From: Alphaproteobacteria bacterium PA2
GTDB taxonomy: Bacteria; Pseudomonadota; Alphaproteobacteria; Caulobacterales; Caulobacteraceae
Length of the DNA: 64,000 nucleotides
Assembly (NCBI GenBank): GCA_002256425.1
Contig: NKIZ01000001.1
Span: 558,001-622,000 of the forward strand
Direction: 5' to 3'
Numbering within the stretch: position 1 is the stretch's first letter; every line of letters begins with the position of its first letter. The translations under genes and the position numbers were made by a program. Positions 16,991-25,927 of this stretch are shown in pieces. The notes below the pieces were generated by a model. It was not told where the DNA came from, did no database searches, and saw nothing but the letters and a program-made list of their open reading frames with translations.

Positions 16991-18735
16991 CCACGCGCCT
17001 CAAAAACCTTTTTCAATTCCGTCTTGAGGATCTTGCCGTTGGCGTTTCGCGGCAGGGTCTCGGGCCAGAAGCGGACCTCAACCGGAACCTTGAACGCCGC
17101 AAGGCGGGTGCGAACCCAGTCCCTAAGCTCGGCCTCGGTGGCCTGGCTATCGGGCTTCAGATGCACGACCGCCGCCGGTTCTTCACCAAGCGTCTTGTGC
17201 GGAATGCCGACCAGGGCCGCGTCCATCACCGCAGGGTGCTCGTAAAGCACGTTCTCGACCTCGACGCAGTAGATGTTTTCGCCACCGCGGATCAGCATGT
17301 CCTTGGCCCGGTCGATGATGAAGAGGAAGCCTTCCTCATCAATGCGGGCCAGGTCGCCCGTACGCAGCCAGCCGTCCTGGAAGGTCTCGGCCGTGGCCTC
17401 GGGTTTGTTCCAGTAGAGCTTCACCACCTGGGGTCCCTTGACCCAGAGCTCACCCACGGCGTCCATCGGCAGGACCGTTTTCCCGTCGGCAGGATCACGG
17501 ATCTGCATCTCGCCCACGGGCGCAGCGGGGCCCGCGCTTTCCGGACGGGCTTCATAGTCCTTGCCGGAATGACCGGTGAAGGTGGCGGTGGTCTCGGTCA
17601 TGCCCCAGCCATTTCCGGGCTGCGACGCCGGGAAGACCTCGACGATCTTGCGCACCAGTTCCGGGGCCGACGGCGCGCCGCCATAGGCCACGGCCACCAG
17701 GGAGGACAGGTCGTACTTCTCCCGGGCAGGGTGTTCGATCAGCTGCCAGGCAATGGTGGGAACCCCGCCGGTGGAGCTTACCTTTTCGCGCTCGATCAGC
17801 TGCATGGCCTGTTCCGGCTCCCAGCGACGCATGATGACGATCTTGCCGCCGGCGTTCATGGTCGGACCCATATTTGCTGACAGGCCGGTGGCGTGGAACA
17901 TGGGCACCACCAGCAGGCCGACCCTTGGTGGCAGCTTGTGGGGATCGCTTTCCGGCAGGGGCTGGCCGGCCCGCAGGAAGTTCCTGGCTGCGCTGATGCC
18001 GCCGGCCATGACGTTGGAGGTCATATTGCGATGGGTGCCCAGGGCGCCCTTGGGCCTTCCGGTGGTGCCGGAGGTGTAGAGGATTGTGGCGTCGTCCTCA
18101 GGGTCCAGCTCGACCTGCGGCAGGGGAAGGGCGGGCAACTTGTCCCAGTCATTGACCTTGCCGATCACGCCCTCCAGCAGGTGGGCCCGCTCGTGCAGGG
18201 GCGCGCCGGCGAACCTGGCCACATAGACCTTTTCCAGGGCAGGCAGGGCGTCGAGGGACTCGGTGATCCGCTCCAGGCGCTCGTCATCGACGATGGCGAT
18301 CTTGGTCCCGGAATCGGCCAGGCCGTATTCCAGTTCCGGCCCGGTCCACCAGGCGTTCAGGGGGGTGACAATGGCGCCCACCAGAATGCCCGCCCAGAAG
18401 GCCACGGGCCACTCAGGCAGATTGCGCATGATGACGGCGATACGGTCGCCCTTCTTCACCCCGTCGGCCAGCAGTTGATGGGCCAGCTTCAGGGTCGCCT
18501 TGCCATAGGCGGCGTAGGTGGCGCGGTCGTCCTCGTAGACCAGGAATTCCCGGTCGGGGAAGGTCTGGCCGTTGAGGAAGATGTCCCTCAGGGTCGGCGG
18601 CGCGTGTTTCCAGGTCCGGGTGAGGACCCCGCGGATCAGCCTTTCCTCCATCTCGAACCGGGAGCCAGGGGCCGTAAGGGCGGCGTGGGCCTGGGCGATG
18701 GTCATGACGGGCCAGGTCGGAGCGGGTTCAGTCAT
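16987..18735 (-). CDS. Acyl-CoA synthetase (class I adenylate-forming enzyme)
   Basis: This 582-residue AMP-forming ligase activates a carboxylic acid to its CoA thioester. Visible motifs are the P-loop ILYTSGTTGRPKGALGTH, the aromatic/A5 segment GNGWGMTETTA, the A7 motif GWLRTGDLARIDEEGFLFI, A8 DRAKDMLIRGGENIY, and the A10 lysine in PRNANGKILKTELK. The start is the ATG at 18735; the longer frame to 18816 crosses a possible terminator. It heads the operon with the FMN reductase, RibB and GNAT genes, and lies downstream of an acyl-CoA dehydrogenase. A fatty-acid substrate is likely but chain length is unknown. Confidence 0.92.
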   Translation of the reverse strand: MTEPAPTWPVMTIAQAHAALTAPGSRFEMEERLIRGVLTRTWKHAPPTLRDIFLNGQTFPDREFLVYEDDRATYAAYGKATLKLAHQLLADGVKKGDRIAVIMRNLPEWPVAFWAGILVGAIVTPLNAWWTGPELEYGLADSGTKIAIVDDERLERITESLDALPALEKVYVARFAGAPLHERAHLLEGVIGKVNDWDKLPALPLPQVELDPEDDATILYTSGTTGRPKGALGTHRNMTSNVMAGGISAARNFLRAGQPLPESDPHKLPPRVGLLVVPMFHATGLSANMGPTMNAGGKIVIMRRWEPEQAMQLIEREKVSSTGGVPTIAWQLIEHPAREKYDLSSLVAVAYGGAPSAPELVRKIVEVFPASQPGNGWGMTETTATFTGHSGKDYEARPESAGPAAPVGEMQIRDPADGKTVLPMDAVGELWVKGPQVVKLYWNKPEATAETFQDGWLRTGDLARIDEEGFLFIIDRAKDMLIRGGENIYCVEVENVLYEHPAVMDAALVGIPHKTLGEEPAAVVHLKPDSQATEAELRDWVRTRLAAFKVPVEVRFWPETLPRNANGKILKTELKKVFEARG

Positions 18736-18767
18736 AATGGTGAGCTCGGAAAAATCAGTTGGACCAC

Positions 18768-18799
18768 AAAAGGAAAGGACGGCCTCGCGAGAAGCCGCC
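18768..18799 (-). terminator. Possible terminator after the acyl-CoA dehydrogenase
   Basis: Read on the minus strand, GGCGGC and GCCGTCC form an imperfect stem with a one-base bulge, followed by TTTCCTTTT. A second small hairpin (CCTTCC-TTC-GGAAGG, 18817-18831) lies just before it. Both fall between the dehydrogenase stop and the synthetase start, so the two genes may be only partly co-transcribed. Confidence 0.4.
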
Positions 18800-18849
18800 C
18801 CATTAATCCTTGCCATCCTTCCTTCGGAAGGTGCGGTTGTCGAGTCGGC

Positions 18850-20178
18850 TTATGGGCCGACCTTGTCACCCCTGGATTTCGCGTACTCGGCCTTCATCTC
18901 GGCCAGTTCGTCCGCGAACTTTTCGTGGGCGGCCTCACGCAGCTTCGGGATGTGGTAGGCCGGGAAGAGGTCATTGTCGGGCCGATAATCCTTGAGGACC
19001 TGCTTGGCCAGGGTGACCTTGTGCACTTCGGTCGGACCGTCGGCTATGCCCATGACCAGTGAGCTGGTCACCATGTGCATGAAGGGCATTTCGTTGGAGA
19101 CGCCCAGGGCGCCGTGCAGGTGGGCGGCCTTGGTGGCGATGTCCCCATAGACCTTGGGCATCATCACCTTGATGGCGGCGATGTCCTTGCGGACCATGTT
19201 GTAGTCCTTGTGCTTGTCGATCAGCCAGGCTGTGCGCAGCACCAGAAGGCGGAAGCTTTCCAGGGCGATCCAGCTGTCGGCGATGTCGGCCTGGACCATC
19301 TGCAGATCAGACAGCTTGCCGTCCCGGGTATTGCGGGAGACAGCGCGCTGGCACATCAGGTCCAGGGCGTGCTTGCAGGCGCCGACCGTCCGCATGGCGT
19401 GGTGGACCCGACCGCCGCCAAGGCGGACCTGGGCGATGACGAAGGCTGCGCCACGCTCGCCCAGCAGGGCGTCATAGGGAACGCGGACGTCCTTGTATTC
19501 CACATAGCCTTCATTGCCGCCGCCGATCTCGCCGCCGCCGCCAACCGCCACATTGCGGATGATCCGCACGCCGGGGGTGTCGGTGGGCACCAGGAAGATC
19601 GAGGTGCGGCGATAGGGGTCCTTCGCATCGGGATCGGTGATGGCATAGACCACCAGCACCTTGGCCCACTTGGCGTTGGTCGAGTACCACTTCTCGCCAT
19701 TGATGACCCACTCATTGCCATCCAGCACGGCGCGGGTCTTGAAGGTCAGGGGATCGGATCCGCCGGTCGGTTCGGACATGGAGAAGGCCGAACGGATATC
19801 GCCGTTCAGCAGGGGCCAGAGGTACTGCTCCTTCTGCTTGTCGGTGCCGTAATGGGCGATGATCTCGGCGTTTCCGGTGTCCGGCGCCTGACAGCCGAAG
19901 ATGGTGGGGGCCAGGCCGTTGCGCCCAAGCTTTTCGTTCATCAGGCCCAGTTTCAGCTGGCCATAGCCCTGGCCGCCCAGTTCGGGGCCCAGATGGCAGG
20001 CCCACAGGCCCTGATCCTTGACCTTCTGCTGCAGGGGTTTGATGAACTTTTCACGGCCCAGGGGTCCGTGCGCCGCCATGCCCAGATGGCTGAGAGGTTC
20101 GACCTCGTCGCGCATGAAATCCTCAATCCAGTCCAGCTTCTTCTGGAATTCCGGATCGGTCTCAAAATCCCACGCCAT
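18850..20178 (-). CDS. Acyl-CoA dehydrogenase
   Basis: This 442-residue FAD enzyme removes two hydrogens from an acyl-CoA in beta-oxidation or related catabolism. ISMSEPTGG-like SAFSMSEPTGGSDPL, the middle-domain WVINGEKWYSTNAKWA and the C-terminal helical-domain segment HLHGALGVSNEMPFMHM are clear. At 442 residues it is longer than the usual 380-390. The start is the ATG at 20178, with GGAGGCC upstream (on the minus strand). It is divergent from an EstB-like hydrolase and upstream of an acyl-CoA synthetase. Confidence 0.92.
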   Translation of the reverse strand: MAWDFETDPEFQKKLDWIEDFMRDEVEPLSHLGMAAHGPLGREKFIKPLQQKVKDQGLWACHLGPELGGQGYGQLKLGLMNEKLGRNGLAPTIFGCQAPDTGNAEIIAHYGTDKQKEQYLWPLLNGDIRSAFSMSEPTGGSDPLTFKTRAVLDGNEWVINGEKWYSTNAKWAKVLVVYAITDPDAKDPYRRTSIFLVPTDTPGVRIIRNVAVGGGGEIGGGNEGYVEYKDVRVPYDALLGERGAAFVIAQVRLGGGRVHHAMRTVGACKHALDLMCQRAVSRNTRDGKLSDLQMVQADIADSWIALESFRLLVLRTAWLIDKHKDYNMVRKDIAAIKVMMPKVYGDIATKAAHLHGALGVSNEMPFMHMVTSSLVMGIADGPTEVHKVTLAKQVLKDYRPDNDLFPAYHIPKLREAAHEKFADELAEMKAEYAKSRGDKVGP

Positions 20179-20262
20179 GGTCTGGCCTCCCTGGAGCGCC
20201 GCTGTTTCGCGGCTTAAGTTGAAAATTAGTCTGGCCGACAATTCACCCGGCCCGTAACGTCC

Positions 20263-20282
20263 GTTTGACGGCAATATCAAAC
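20263..20282. promoter_or_regulatory. Candidate operator palindrome between divergent genes
   Basis: GTTTGA (20263-20268) and TCAAAC (20277-20282) form an inverted repeat with an 8-base spacer in the 173-base region between the acyl-CoA dehydrogenase and the serine hydrolase. It could be a regulator site for either gene. The regulator is not known, and a chance match is possible. Confidence 0.3.
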
Positions 20283-20351
20283 GCTTGTTCGAATTACGCA
20301 ACGGAAAGAAGGGGGCGACCCTTCAAATCCGGAAAAGTGAGGAAACCCGCC

Positions 20352-21575
20352 ATGTCCAAAGCTGAAACCCTCGGCTTCTCCACGGAACGCCTGAACAAGC
20401 TCGACGCCTTCCTCGCGGCCAAATACGTGGATGCCGGCAGGATTCCCTGCGCCCAGATCCAGATCCTGCGGAAAGGCGAGCTGGTTCACGAGGCCGTGCT
20501 GGGCAAGGCCGACATCGAACGGAACAAGCCCGCCACCCGCGACACCCTTTTCCGCATCTATTCCATGACCAAGCCGATCACGAGCCTGGCCTTCATGATG
20601 CTGGTGGAAGAGGGCCTGGTGGCCCTTGAGGATCCGGTGGCGCGGTTCATTCCCGAGTGGAAGACTCTGGCGGTCTACAGCGCCGGCACCGGTCCTTACA
20701 TGACCACGCCCGTCGCCCGGCCCATGCAGATGATCGACCTTCTGCGCCACACGTCCGGCCTGACCTATGGCTTCCAGTCCCGGACAAATGTGGACGCCGC
20801 CTATCGCAAGCTGAAGGTGGCCGAGATGACCGGCCCTTCGGACATGGACGGCTTCGTCAATGATCTGGCCCGCCTGCCCCTGGAGTTCTCGCCGGGGGAG
20901 GCCTGGAACTATTCGGTAGCAACCGACGTGCTGGGCGTTCTGGTCCAGCGGATTTCCGGCATGCCCTTCGAAAAATTCCTGCAGGACCGGATCTTCGGGC
21001 CCCTGGGCATGTCCGATACCGGCTTCTCCGTGCGTCCGGATCAGAAGGACCGGTTTGCGTCCTGTTACATGCCGACCCCCAGCGGCGGCCTGGATCTGCA
21101 GGATGACGCCGAGACCAGCGCCTATCACAGGACCCCGGTCTTCCACTCCGGCGGCGGTGGTCTGGTCTCGACGGCCGACGACTACATGAAATTCTGCCGG
21201 ATGCTGGCCAACCGCGGCGAACTCAACGGCCATCGCCTCGTGGCGCCCAGGACCCTGGCCCTGATGGCCTCCAACCACCTGCCGGACGGTCAGGATCTGA
21301 CCAGGCTCTCCCGGTCCCTGTTCTCGGAAGCCACCAATGCCGGGGTCGGCTTTGGCCTTGGCTTTGCGGTCACCGTTGATCCGGTGAAGGCCATGCTGCC
21401 CTCCAGCCCGGGGGAGTATTACTGGGGAGGGGCCGCCTCCACGGCCTTCTGGATTGATCCGGTCGAAGACATTGCGGTGGTCTTCATGACCCAGCTGCTG
21501 GGGTCGAGCACCTATCCCATCCGTCGCGAGCTCCGGACCCTGGTCTATTCGGCGCTGGTCGAGCCGAACCACTAG
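20352..21575 (+). CDS. Beta-lactamase-family serine hydrolase (class C / EstB-like)
   Basis: This 407-residue protein has the penicillin-binding/class C fold found in esterases such as EstB. The nucleophile motif S71-M-T-K74 lies in FRIYSMTKPITSLAFMM. WNYSVATDVLG supplies the Tyr motif, and YYWGGAASTAFWIDP near the C-terminus takes the place of KTG. There is no signal peptide, which points to a cytosolic esterase rather than a periplasmic beta-lactamase. I chose the ATG at 20352 with GTGAGGA upstream. It is followed 34 bases later by a sugar-symporter-like MFS gene. Confidence 0.9.
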   Translation: MSKAETLGFSTERLNKLDAFLAAKYVDAGRIPCAQIQILRKGELVHEAVLGKADIERNKPATRDTLFRIYSMTKPITSLAFMMLVEEGLVALEDPVARFIPEWKTLAVYSAGTGPYMTTPVARPMQMIDLLRHTSGLTYGFQSRTNVDAAYRKLKVAEMTGPSDMDGFVNDLARLPLEFSPGEAWNYSVATDVLGVLVQRISGMPFEKFLQDRIFGPLGMSDTGFSVRPDQKDRFASCYMPTPSGGLDLQDDAETSAYHRTPVFHSGGGGLVSTADDYMKFCRMLANRGELNGHRLVAPRTLALMASNHLPDGQDLTRLSRSLFSEATNAGVGFGLGFAVTVDPVKAMLPSSPGEYYWGGAASTAFWIDPVEDIAVVFMTQLLGSSTYPIRRELRTLVYSALVEPNH

Positions 21576-21609
21576 TCGAGGCGGAACCAGGACGGGGCAG
21601 GAGTAGAGT

Positions 21610-23031
21610 ATGGCATCTCAAGGCGGACGAACCGGGACGGCTCTGCCGACTCCAGGGGGACGCTTAAGCCTCCCTGCAATCCTTGCCTTTTCAGCGACTG
21701 GCCTTCCCCTGGGCGGGATAGGGATCGGGTTTGCGATTTTCCTGCAGCCCTATCTCGCCAGCCACCTCAAGATTCCCCTGATGGTCATCGCCGGAGCCTG
21801 GTTCACGGTCCGGATGCTGGACTTCGGGATCGACGTGATCCTGGGGCTGGTGATGGACAGGTTCGTCACTCCCTGGGGACGATACCGTCTCTGGTTTGTG
21901 GCCGGCCTGCCGCTTCTGATGCTTGGCATATATAAGCTGTTCATGGCCCCGCCAGGCATTGGCGCCGAATATCTCGTGACTTGGCTCTTTGTTTTCTATC
22001 TGGGCAATTCCATGGTCGTGCTGGCCCACCTTGCGTGGAGCGCGACCCTCGTCACCCAGTATGATGAGAGGTCGCGGCTTTTCGGCCTGGCGACCCCCAT
22101 CAGTATTGTCGGCTCGCTGATCGTCCTTGCGATTCCGTCACTTGCCGAACAGGTGGGGCAGTCCAACGCGCAGGCCGTGCAGATGATCGGCTGGTTCGCC
22201 ATGCTGGCCCTACCGGTCGCCGTCGCCATTGTGGTGGTCTTCGCCCCCGAACCCATAGCCCCGGAAATCAGACGCAAGCGGGCCATTCCCTGGGCGGATT
22301 ACTGGAGCATGGCGAGGAACCCTTCCTTCCTGCGCCTGCTGGTCGGTGAGGCGGCCCTTGTGCTTGGGCCGGGCTGGATGAGCGCCCTCTATGTCTTCTT
22401 CTTTACCCACGCCCTGGGCTTCACGGTGGGTCAGGGATCACTTCTTCTGGGGATCTATGTGATATCGGGCGCACTCGGCGCCCCGGCCGCGGCGGCCCTG
22501 GCCATGCGCATCAGCAAGCACCGGACCCTTTTCCTGGCGTCGGTGGCCTATTCCCTGGGCCTTTGCACGGTTCTGCTGGTGCCCAAGGCCAATTTCCTGC
22601 TCGCCATTCCGACCATGGTCTGGTGCGGCTTCATGGCCGCGGCATTCACCATGATGACCCGGGCCATGACCGCTGATTTCGGGGATGAGATCCGCCTTGA
22701 GCAGGGCCGCGAGAGGATCACCCTGATCTATGCCTTCACCGGCCTCATGGCCAAGGTCGCTTCAGCCATGGCGGGCGTGATCACCTATGCCGTTCTCTCG
22801 GTCATCGGCTTCAACCCTGCAGAGGGTGCGATCAATACCCCCGAAGCGCTCCGGGGTCTGGAGCTGGCCTTCACCCTCGGTCCGATCGTCTTCGTCATGC
22901 TTGGCGGCGCAAGCTTCCTGGGGTGGAAACTGGACGCGGAGACCCACGCACGCATCCGGTCTGACCTTGAGGCGCGGGATTCCCTGCACGCAGAAGCGCC
23001 CGTGGTCGAAAGTCTGACGGGCGATAGCTGA
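21610..23031 (+). CDS. MFS transporter, GPH/MelB-like symporter family
   Basis: This 473-residue protein has about twelve hydrophobic segments. It shows the GPH-family pattern around DFGIDVILGLVMDRFVTPWGRYRLW, which corresponds to the D-P-x-x-G-x-x-x-D-R-x-x-T-x-x-G-R-x-R-P motif between helices 2 and 3. A glycoside or another organic substrate is likely, but unknown. It follows the EstB-like hydrolase by 34 bases, so the two may act together on an imported ester. It is convergent with the MATE gene. Confidence 0.85.
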   Translation: MASQGGRTGTALPTPGGRLSLPAILAFSATGLPLGGIGIGFAIFLQPYLASHLKIPLMVIAGAWFTVRMLDFGIDVILGLVMDRFVTPWGRYRLWFVAGLPLLMLGIYKLFMAPPGIGAEYLVTWLFVFYLGNSMVVLAHLAWSATLVTQYDERSRLFGLATPISIVGSLIVLAIPSLAEQVGQSNAQAVQMIGWFAMLALPVAVAIVVVFAPEPIAPEIRRKRAIPWADYWSMARNPSFLRLLVGEAALVLGPGWMSALYVFFFTHALGFTVGQGSLLLGIYVISGALGAPAAAALAMRISKHRTLFLASVAYSLGLCTVLLVPKANFLLAIPTMVWCGFMAAAFTMMTRAMTADFGDEIRLEQGRERITLIYAFTGLMAKVASAMAGVITYAVLSVIGFNPAEGAINTPEALRGLELAFTLGPIVFVMLGGASFLGWKLDAETHARIRSDLEARDSLHAEAPVVESLTGDS

Positions 23032-23063
23032 CGACAACAGTCGGTCTGCTGCAGCGGAAGTGC

Positions 23064-24599
23064 TCAGCGGGCCGCTTCGGCCATTTCGGTTTCCTCGACG
23101 CCACCTGGGGCGCCATGTCCCGTGTCGGGGGCATCGCCCCGGGGAATGGTCTCCAGAAGTCGGCCCTTGCGCCAGGGTCCCCACTTGAACCAGGCCGCCG
23201 CCATGATCAGCGATGATATGGACCCCAGGGGGAAGCTCCACCAGATGGCGTCGGCGCCCAGCACGGGCTGCAGGGACATGGCGAAGGGAATGCGGATGAT
23301 CCAGAGCGAGATCACCATGGAGATAAGGGGAGGGAACACCGACCCGGTCGCCCGGACTATGCCTGAAAGAATGAAGCTCATGCCGAAGGGGATGAAGCCC
23401 CACAGGACGAAGGAATTGATGTGGATGGCGATCGGAATTGACGGGCTTCCCGCGGGCAGGAACATGCGCAGGACGACCGGCTCGATCGCATAGATGATCA
23501 GGATGGGCACGCCGCTCAGCAGGGCGGCATAGGTCACGCCGATCCCGGCCACCTTGTCCACACGATCCATCTTGCCTGCCCCGACGTTCTGGGCCGCCAT
23601 GGACGAGACCGCCATACCAAGGGCCATGGCCGGCATCTGCACATAGGTCCACAGTTGTATGGCCGCGCCATAGGCTGCGGCGGTCTGGGATCCGTAGCCA
23701 TTGACGAACCGGGTCATGATCACGGCGGCGCCGGAAATGACGAACATCTGCAGGCCCATGGGCAGGCCCTTGGTCACCAGGCTTTTCATGATCGCCAGGT
23801 CGGGCTTCAGCAGACCCCATTCGGACCGCTTCAGAACCAGGATGGAGTCGGTCCGGTAGAGCCAGGCGATGATCAGACCAAGGGTCAGGGTCTGGCTGAC
23901 GAGGGTCGCGGTGGCTGACCCGGCGATACCCATCTTCGGGAAGGGCCCGATGCCCATGATCAGCATGGGGTTGAGGCAGACCTCCAGGGCCACAGCAAAC
24001 AGCGAGAAATAGAAGGGTGTCTTGGAATCCCCGGCGCCCCTCTGCCCCATCTGTACGAAGGAGAAGAAGTACATGAACGGAATGGCCATGAAGATGACGC
24101 GCAGATAGATGATCGCGTCGGCCTTGGCGTCCGGCGGGGTCTGCATGGCGGTGAGTATGGCGGGCGTGAAGGTATAGCCGACAAAGCCGACCATCATCGA
24201 AATCACGGCGAAGAAGATGATGGCGGTGCCGACCACCCGCTTGGCCAGATGCCGGTCACCGGCCCCGATGGCCTGACCGATCAGAAGATTTGCCGCCATG
24301 GTGATGCCGAATACGGATCCCAGCATCAGGAAGAAGATGGTGTTGGCGTTTGTGGTCGCGGTCAGGGCTGCCGCGCCAAGGGCGTGACTGACCCACACCG
24401 CGTTTGCCGTGCCGTTCAGGGATTGAAGGACGTTGGTGCCCAGAACCGGCAGGGCGAAGGCCAGCAAGGTCGGGCCAATGGGCCCCGAGGTCAGGTCCGG
24501 CATGCCGGGACGACGACCAGGACCGCCTGGTCCACCAGCATGAGCGCCAGCAGGCGGACCCGATGGCCTGCCCGAGTCCGGACTTGTCTTTGACTTCAC
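23064..24599 (-). CDS. MATE-family multidrug/metabolite efflux transporter
   Basis: This 511-residue protein has twelve hydrophobic helices in two MatE repeats. The repeats begin near TLLAFALPVLGTNVLQSLNGTANAVWVSH and KGLPMGLQMFVISGAAVIM. It exports cationic compounds in exchange for H+ or Na+; the substrate is unknown. The N-terminal 30 residues are Gly/Pro-rich. The GTG at 24599 has GGGGAA upstream and is used here, but the ATG at 24503 is an alternative start that would remove only this extension. Confidence 0.88.
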   Translation of the reverse strand: MKSKTSPDSGRPSGPPAGAHAGGPGGPGRRPGMPDLTSGPIGPTLLAFALPVLGTNVLQSLNGTANAVWVSHALGAAALTATTNANTIFFLMLGSVFGITMAANLLIGQAIGAGDRHLAKRVVGTAIIFFAVISMMVGFVGYTFTPAILTAMQTPPDAKADAIIYLRVIFMAIPFMYFFSFVQMGQRGAGDSKTPFYFSLFAVALEVCLNPMLIMGIGPFPKMGIAGSATATLVSQTLTLGLIIAWLYRTDSILVLKRSEWGLLKPDLAIMKSLVTKGLPMGLQMFVISGAAVIMTRFVNGYGSQTAAAYGAAIQLWTYVQMPAMALGMAVSSMAAQNVGAGKMDRVDKVAGIGVTYAALLSGVPILIIYAIEPVVLRMFLPAGSPSIPIAIHINSFVLWGFIPFGMSFILSGIVRATGSVFPPLISMVISLWIIRIPFAMSLQPVLGADAIWWSFPLGSISSLIMAAAWFKWGPWRKGRLLETIPRGDAPDTGHGAPGGVEETEMAEAAR

Positions 24600-24862
24600 G
24601 CCATTCCCCAGCGGCGCCGATGCGCGCCCCTGCCGATCGCCTTCGATGAAATCCTGAAGCCGATGCTGCCGACGCGAAAATGCACGTCAGGGCAGGTCAG
24701 ATCCGACTTTAGGCAAGCCACTCCCCTGCCTCAAGGCCGTGATTTACGAAAAAGGCGTCGCCGGTCGCGCCCTCGGATATTTCAGCCATGACGATCTGCT
24801 GCTAGGAGGCAGTTAAGAAACGAGGGCGGCTCACTGCCCATCGCAAGGTTTTTGGAACCGAA
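24600..24862. other. Intergenic region upstream of rmlB
   Basis: These 263 bases lie between divergent MATE and rmlB genes and presumably hold both promoters. I see no credible ORF, strong hairpin or recognisable operator. AGGAGG (24803-24808) is followed only by a very short frame and is too far from rmlB to be its ribosome-binding site. Confidence 0.5.
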
Positions 24863-25927
24863 ATGAAACTCATTGTTACGGGCGGCGCCGGCTTCATCGG
24901 GTCCGCCGTGGTCCGCAAGGCTGTTGCTGATGGCCATCACGTGGTCAATCTGGACGTCCTGTCCTATTCGGCCAATCTCGAGAATGTCGCCGATGCCGCC
25001 GCCTCGGATCGCTATGTCTTCGAGCAGGCCGATATCTGTGACCAGGCCGCTGTCACGGCGATCTTCGAGCGCCATCAGCCCGACGCCATCATGCATCTGG
25101 CCGCCGAGAGCCATAATGACCGGGCCATTGACGGGCCTCTGGACTTTGTTCGGTCCAATGTCATGGGCACGGCCGTCCTGCTGGAAGTCGCCCGGGCCTA
25201 CTGGAGCGCCCTGCCGGCAGATCGCAAGGCGACCTTCCGCTTCCATCATGTTTCGACGGATGAGGTCTTTGGCGCCCTGGGCGAAAGCGGAGCCTTTACC
25301 GAAGAGACGCCCTACGACCCCAACTCTCCCTATTCGGCATCAAAGGCCGGCGCCGACCATCTGGTCCGGGCCTGGAATCGGACCTTTGGCCTGCCGGTAG
25401 TGGTGACCAACTGCGCCAACAATTACGGCCCCTACCAGTTCCCCGAAAAGCTGATCCCCACCGTGGTGCTGCGCGCCATGGAGGGCAAGACCATCCCGGT
25501 CTACGGGGATGGTCGTCAGGTCCGCGACTGGCTGCATGTGGACGATCACGCCGACGCCCTGCTGACCGTCCTGCAGAAGGGTCGTCTGGGCGAGACCTAC
25601 TGCATTGGCGGCGACTCGAACCTGCGCAATCTGGAGGTCATTCAGATCCTGTGCGCCCACCTGGACCGGCTGGCGCCGGCCAATGTGCCCCACGCCGAAC
25701 GGATCACCTTTGTGGCTGACCGGCCGGGCCATGACTTCCGCTATTCCATCGACGCCTCGAAGCTGAGGGACGAACTGGGCTGGGAGCCCAGCACGCCTCT
25801 GGCCGAGGGTCTGGAAGACACCGTGCGCTGGTACGTCGAGAACCGCGCCTGGTGGCAGGGCATCCGTGAGCGCGGATTCCAGTCAGAACGTCTGGGCCTG
25901 GCGGGCGGCGAATCCACCCCCGCCTAG
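24863..25927 (+). CDS. rmlB: dTDP-glucose 4,6-dehydratase
   Basis: This 354-residue extended short-chain dehydrogenase converts dTDP-glucose to the 4-keto-6-deoxy sugar, an early step toward rhamnose and other deoxysugars. The NAD motif is GGAGFIG near the N-terminus. The catalytic residues lie in STDEVFG (Asp-Glu) and YSASKAG (Tyr-x-x-x-Lys). NNYGPYQFPEKLIP and DWLHVDDHADAL are also typical. It stands alone here: rmlA, rmlC and rmlD are not neighbours. It is convergent with the APC permease gene, overlapping it by four bases. Confidence 0.93.
   Translation: MKLIVTGGAGFIGSAVVRKAVADGHHVVNLDVLSYSANLENVADAAASDRYVFEQADICDQAAVTAIFERHQPDAIMHLAAESHNDRAIDGPLDFVRSNVMGTAVLLEVARAYWSALPADRKATFRFHHVSTDEVFGALGESGAFTEETPYDPNSPYSASKAGADHLVRAWNRTFGLPVVVTNCANNYGPYQFPEKLIPTVVLRAMEGKTIPVYGDGRQVRDWLHVDDHADALLTVLQKGRLGETYCIGGDSNLRNLEVIQILCAHLDRLAPANVPHAERITFVADRPGHDFRYSIDASKLRDELGWEPSTPLAEGLEDTVRWYVENRAWWQGIRERGFQSERLGLAGGESTPA

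Noticed and set aside
20205-20235. CtrA-like site (TTAA-N7-TTAA) before the acyl-CoA dehydrogenase
   Set aside because: The second half is ATTA/TTAG rather than TTAA, so the match is too weak to report.
22762-23820. 352-codon minus-strand frame joining the ends of the MFS and MATE genes
   Set aside because: It overlaps MATE in a different phase on the same strand and MFS in antisense; composition is not protein-like.
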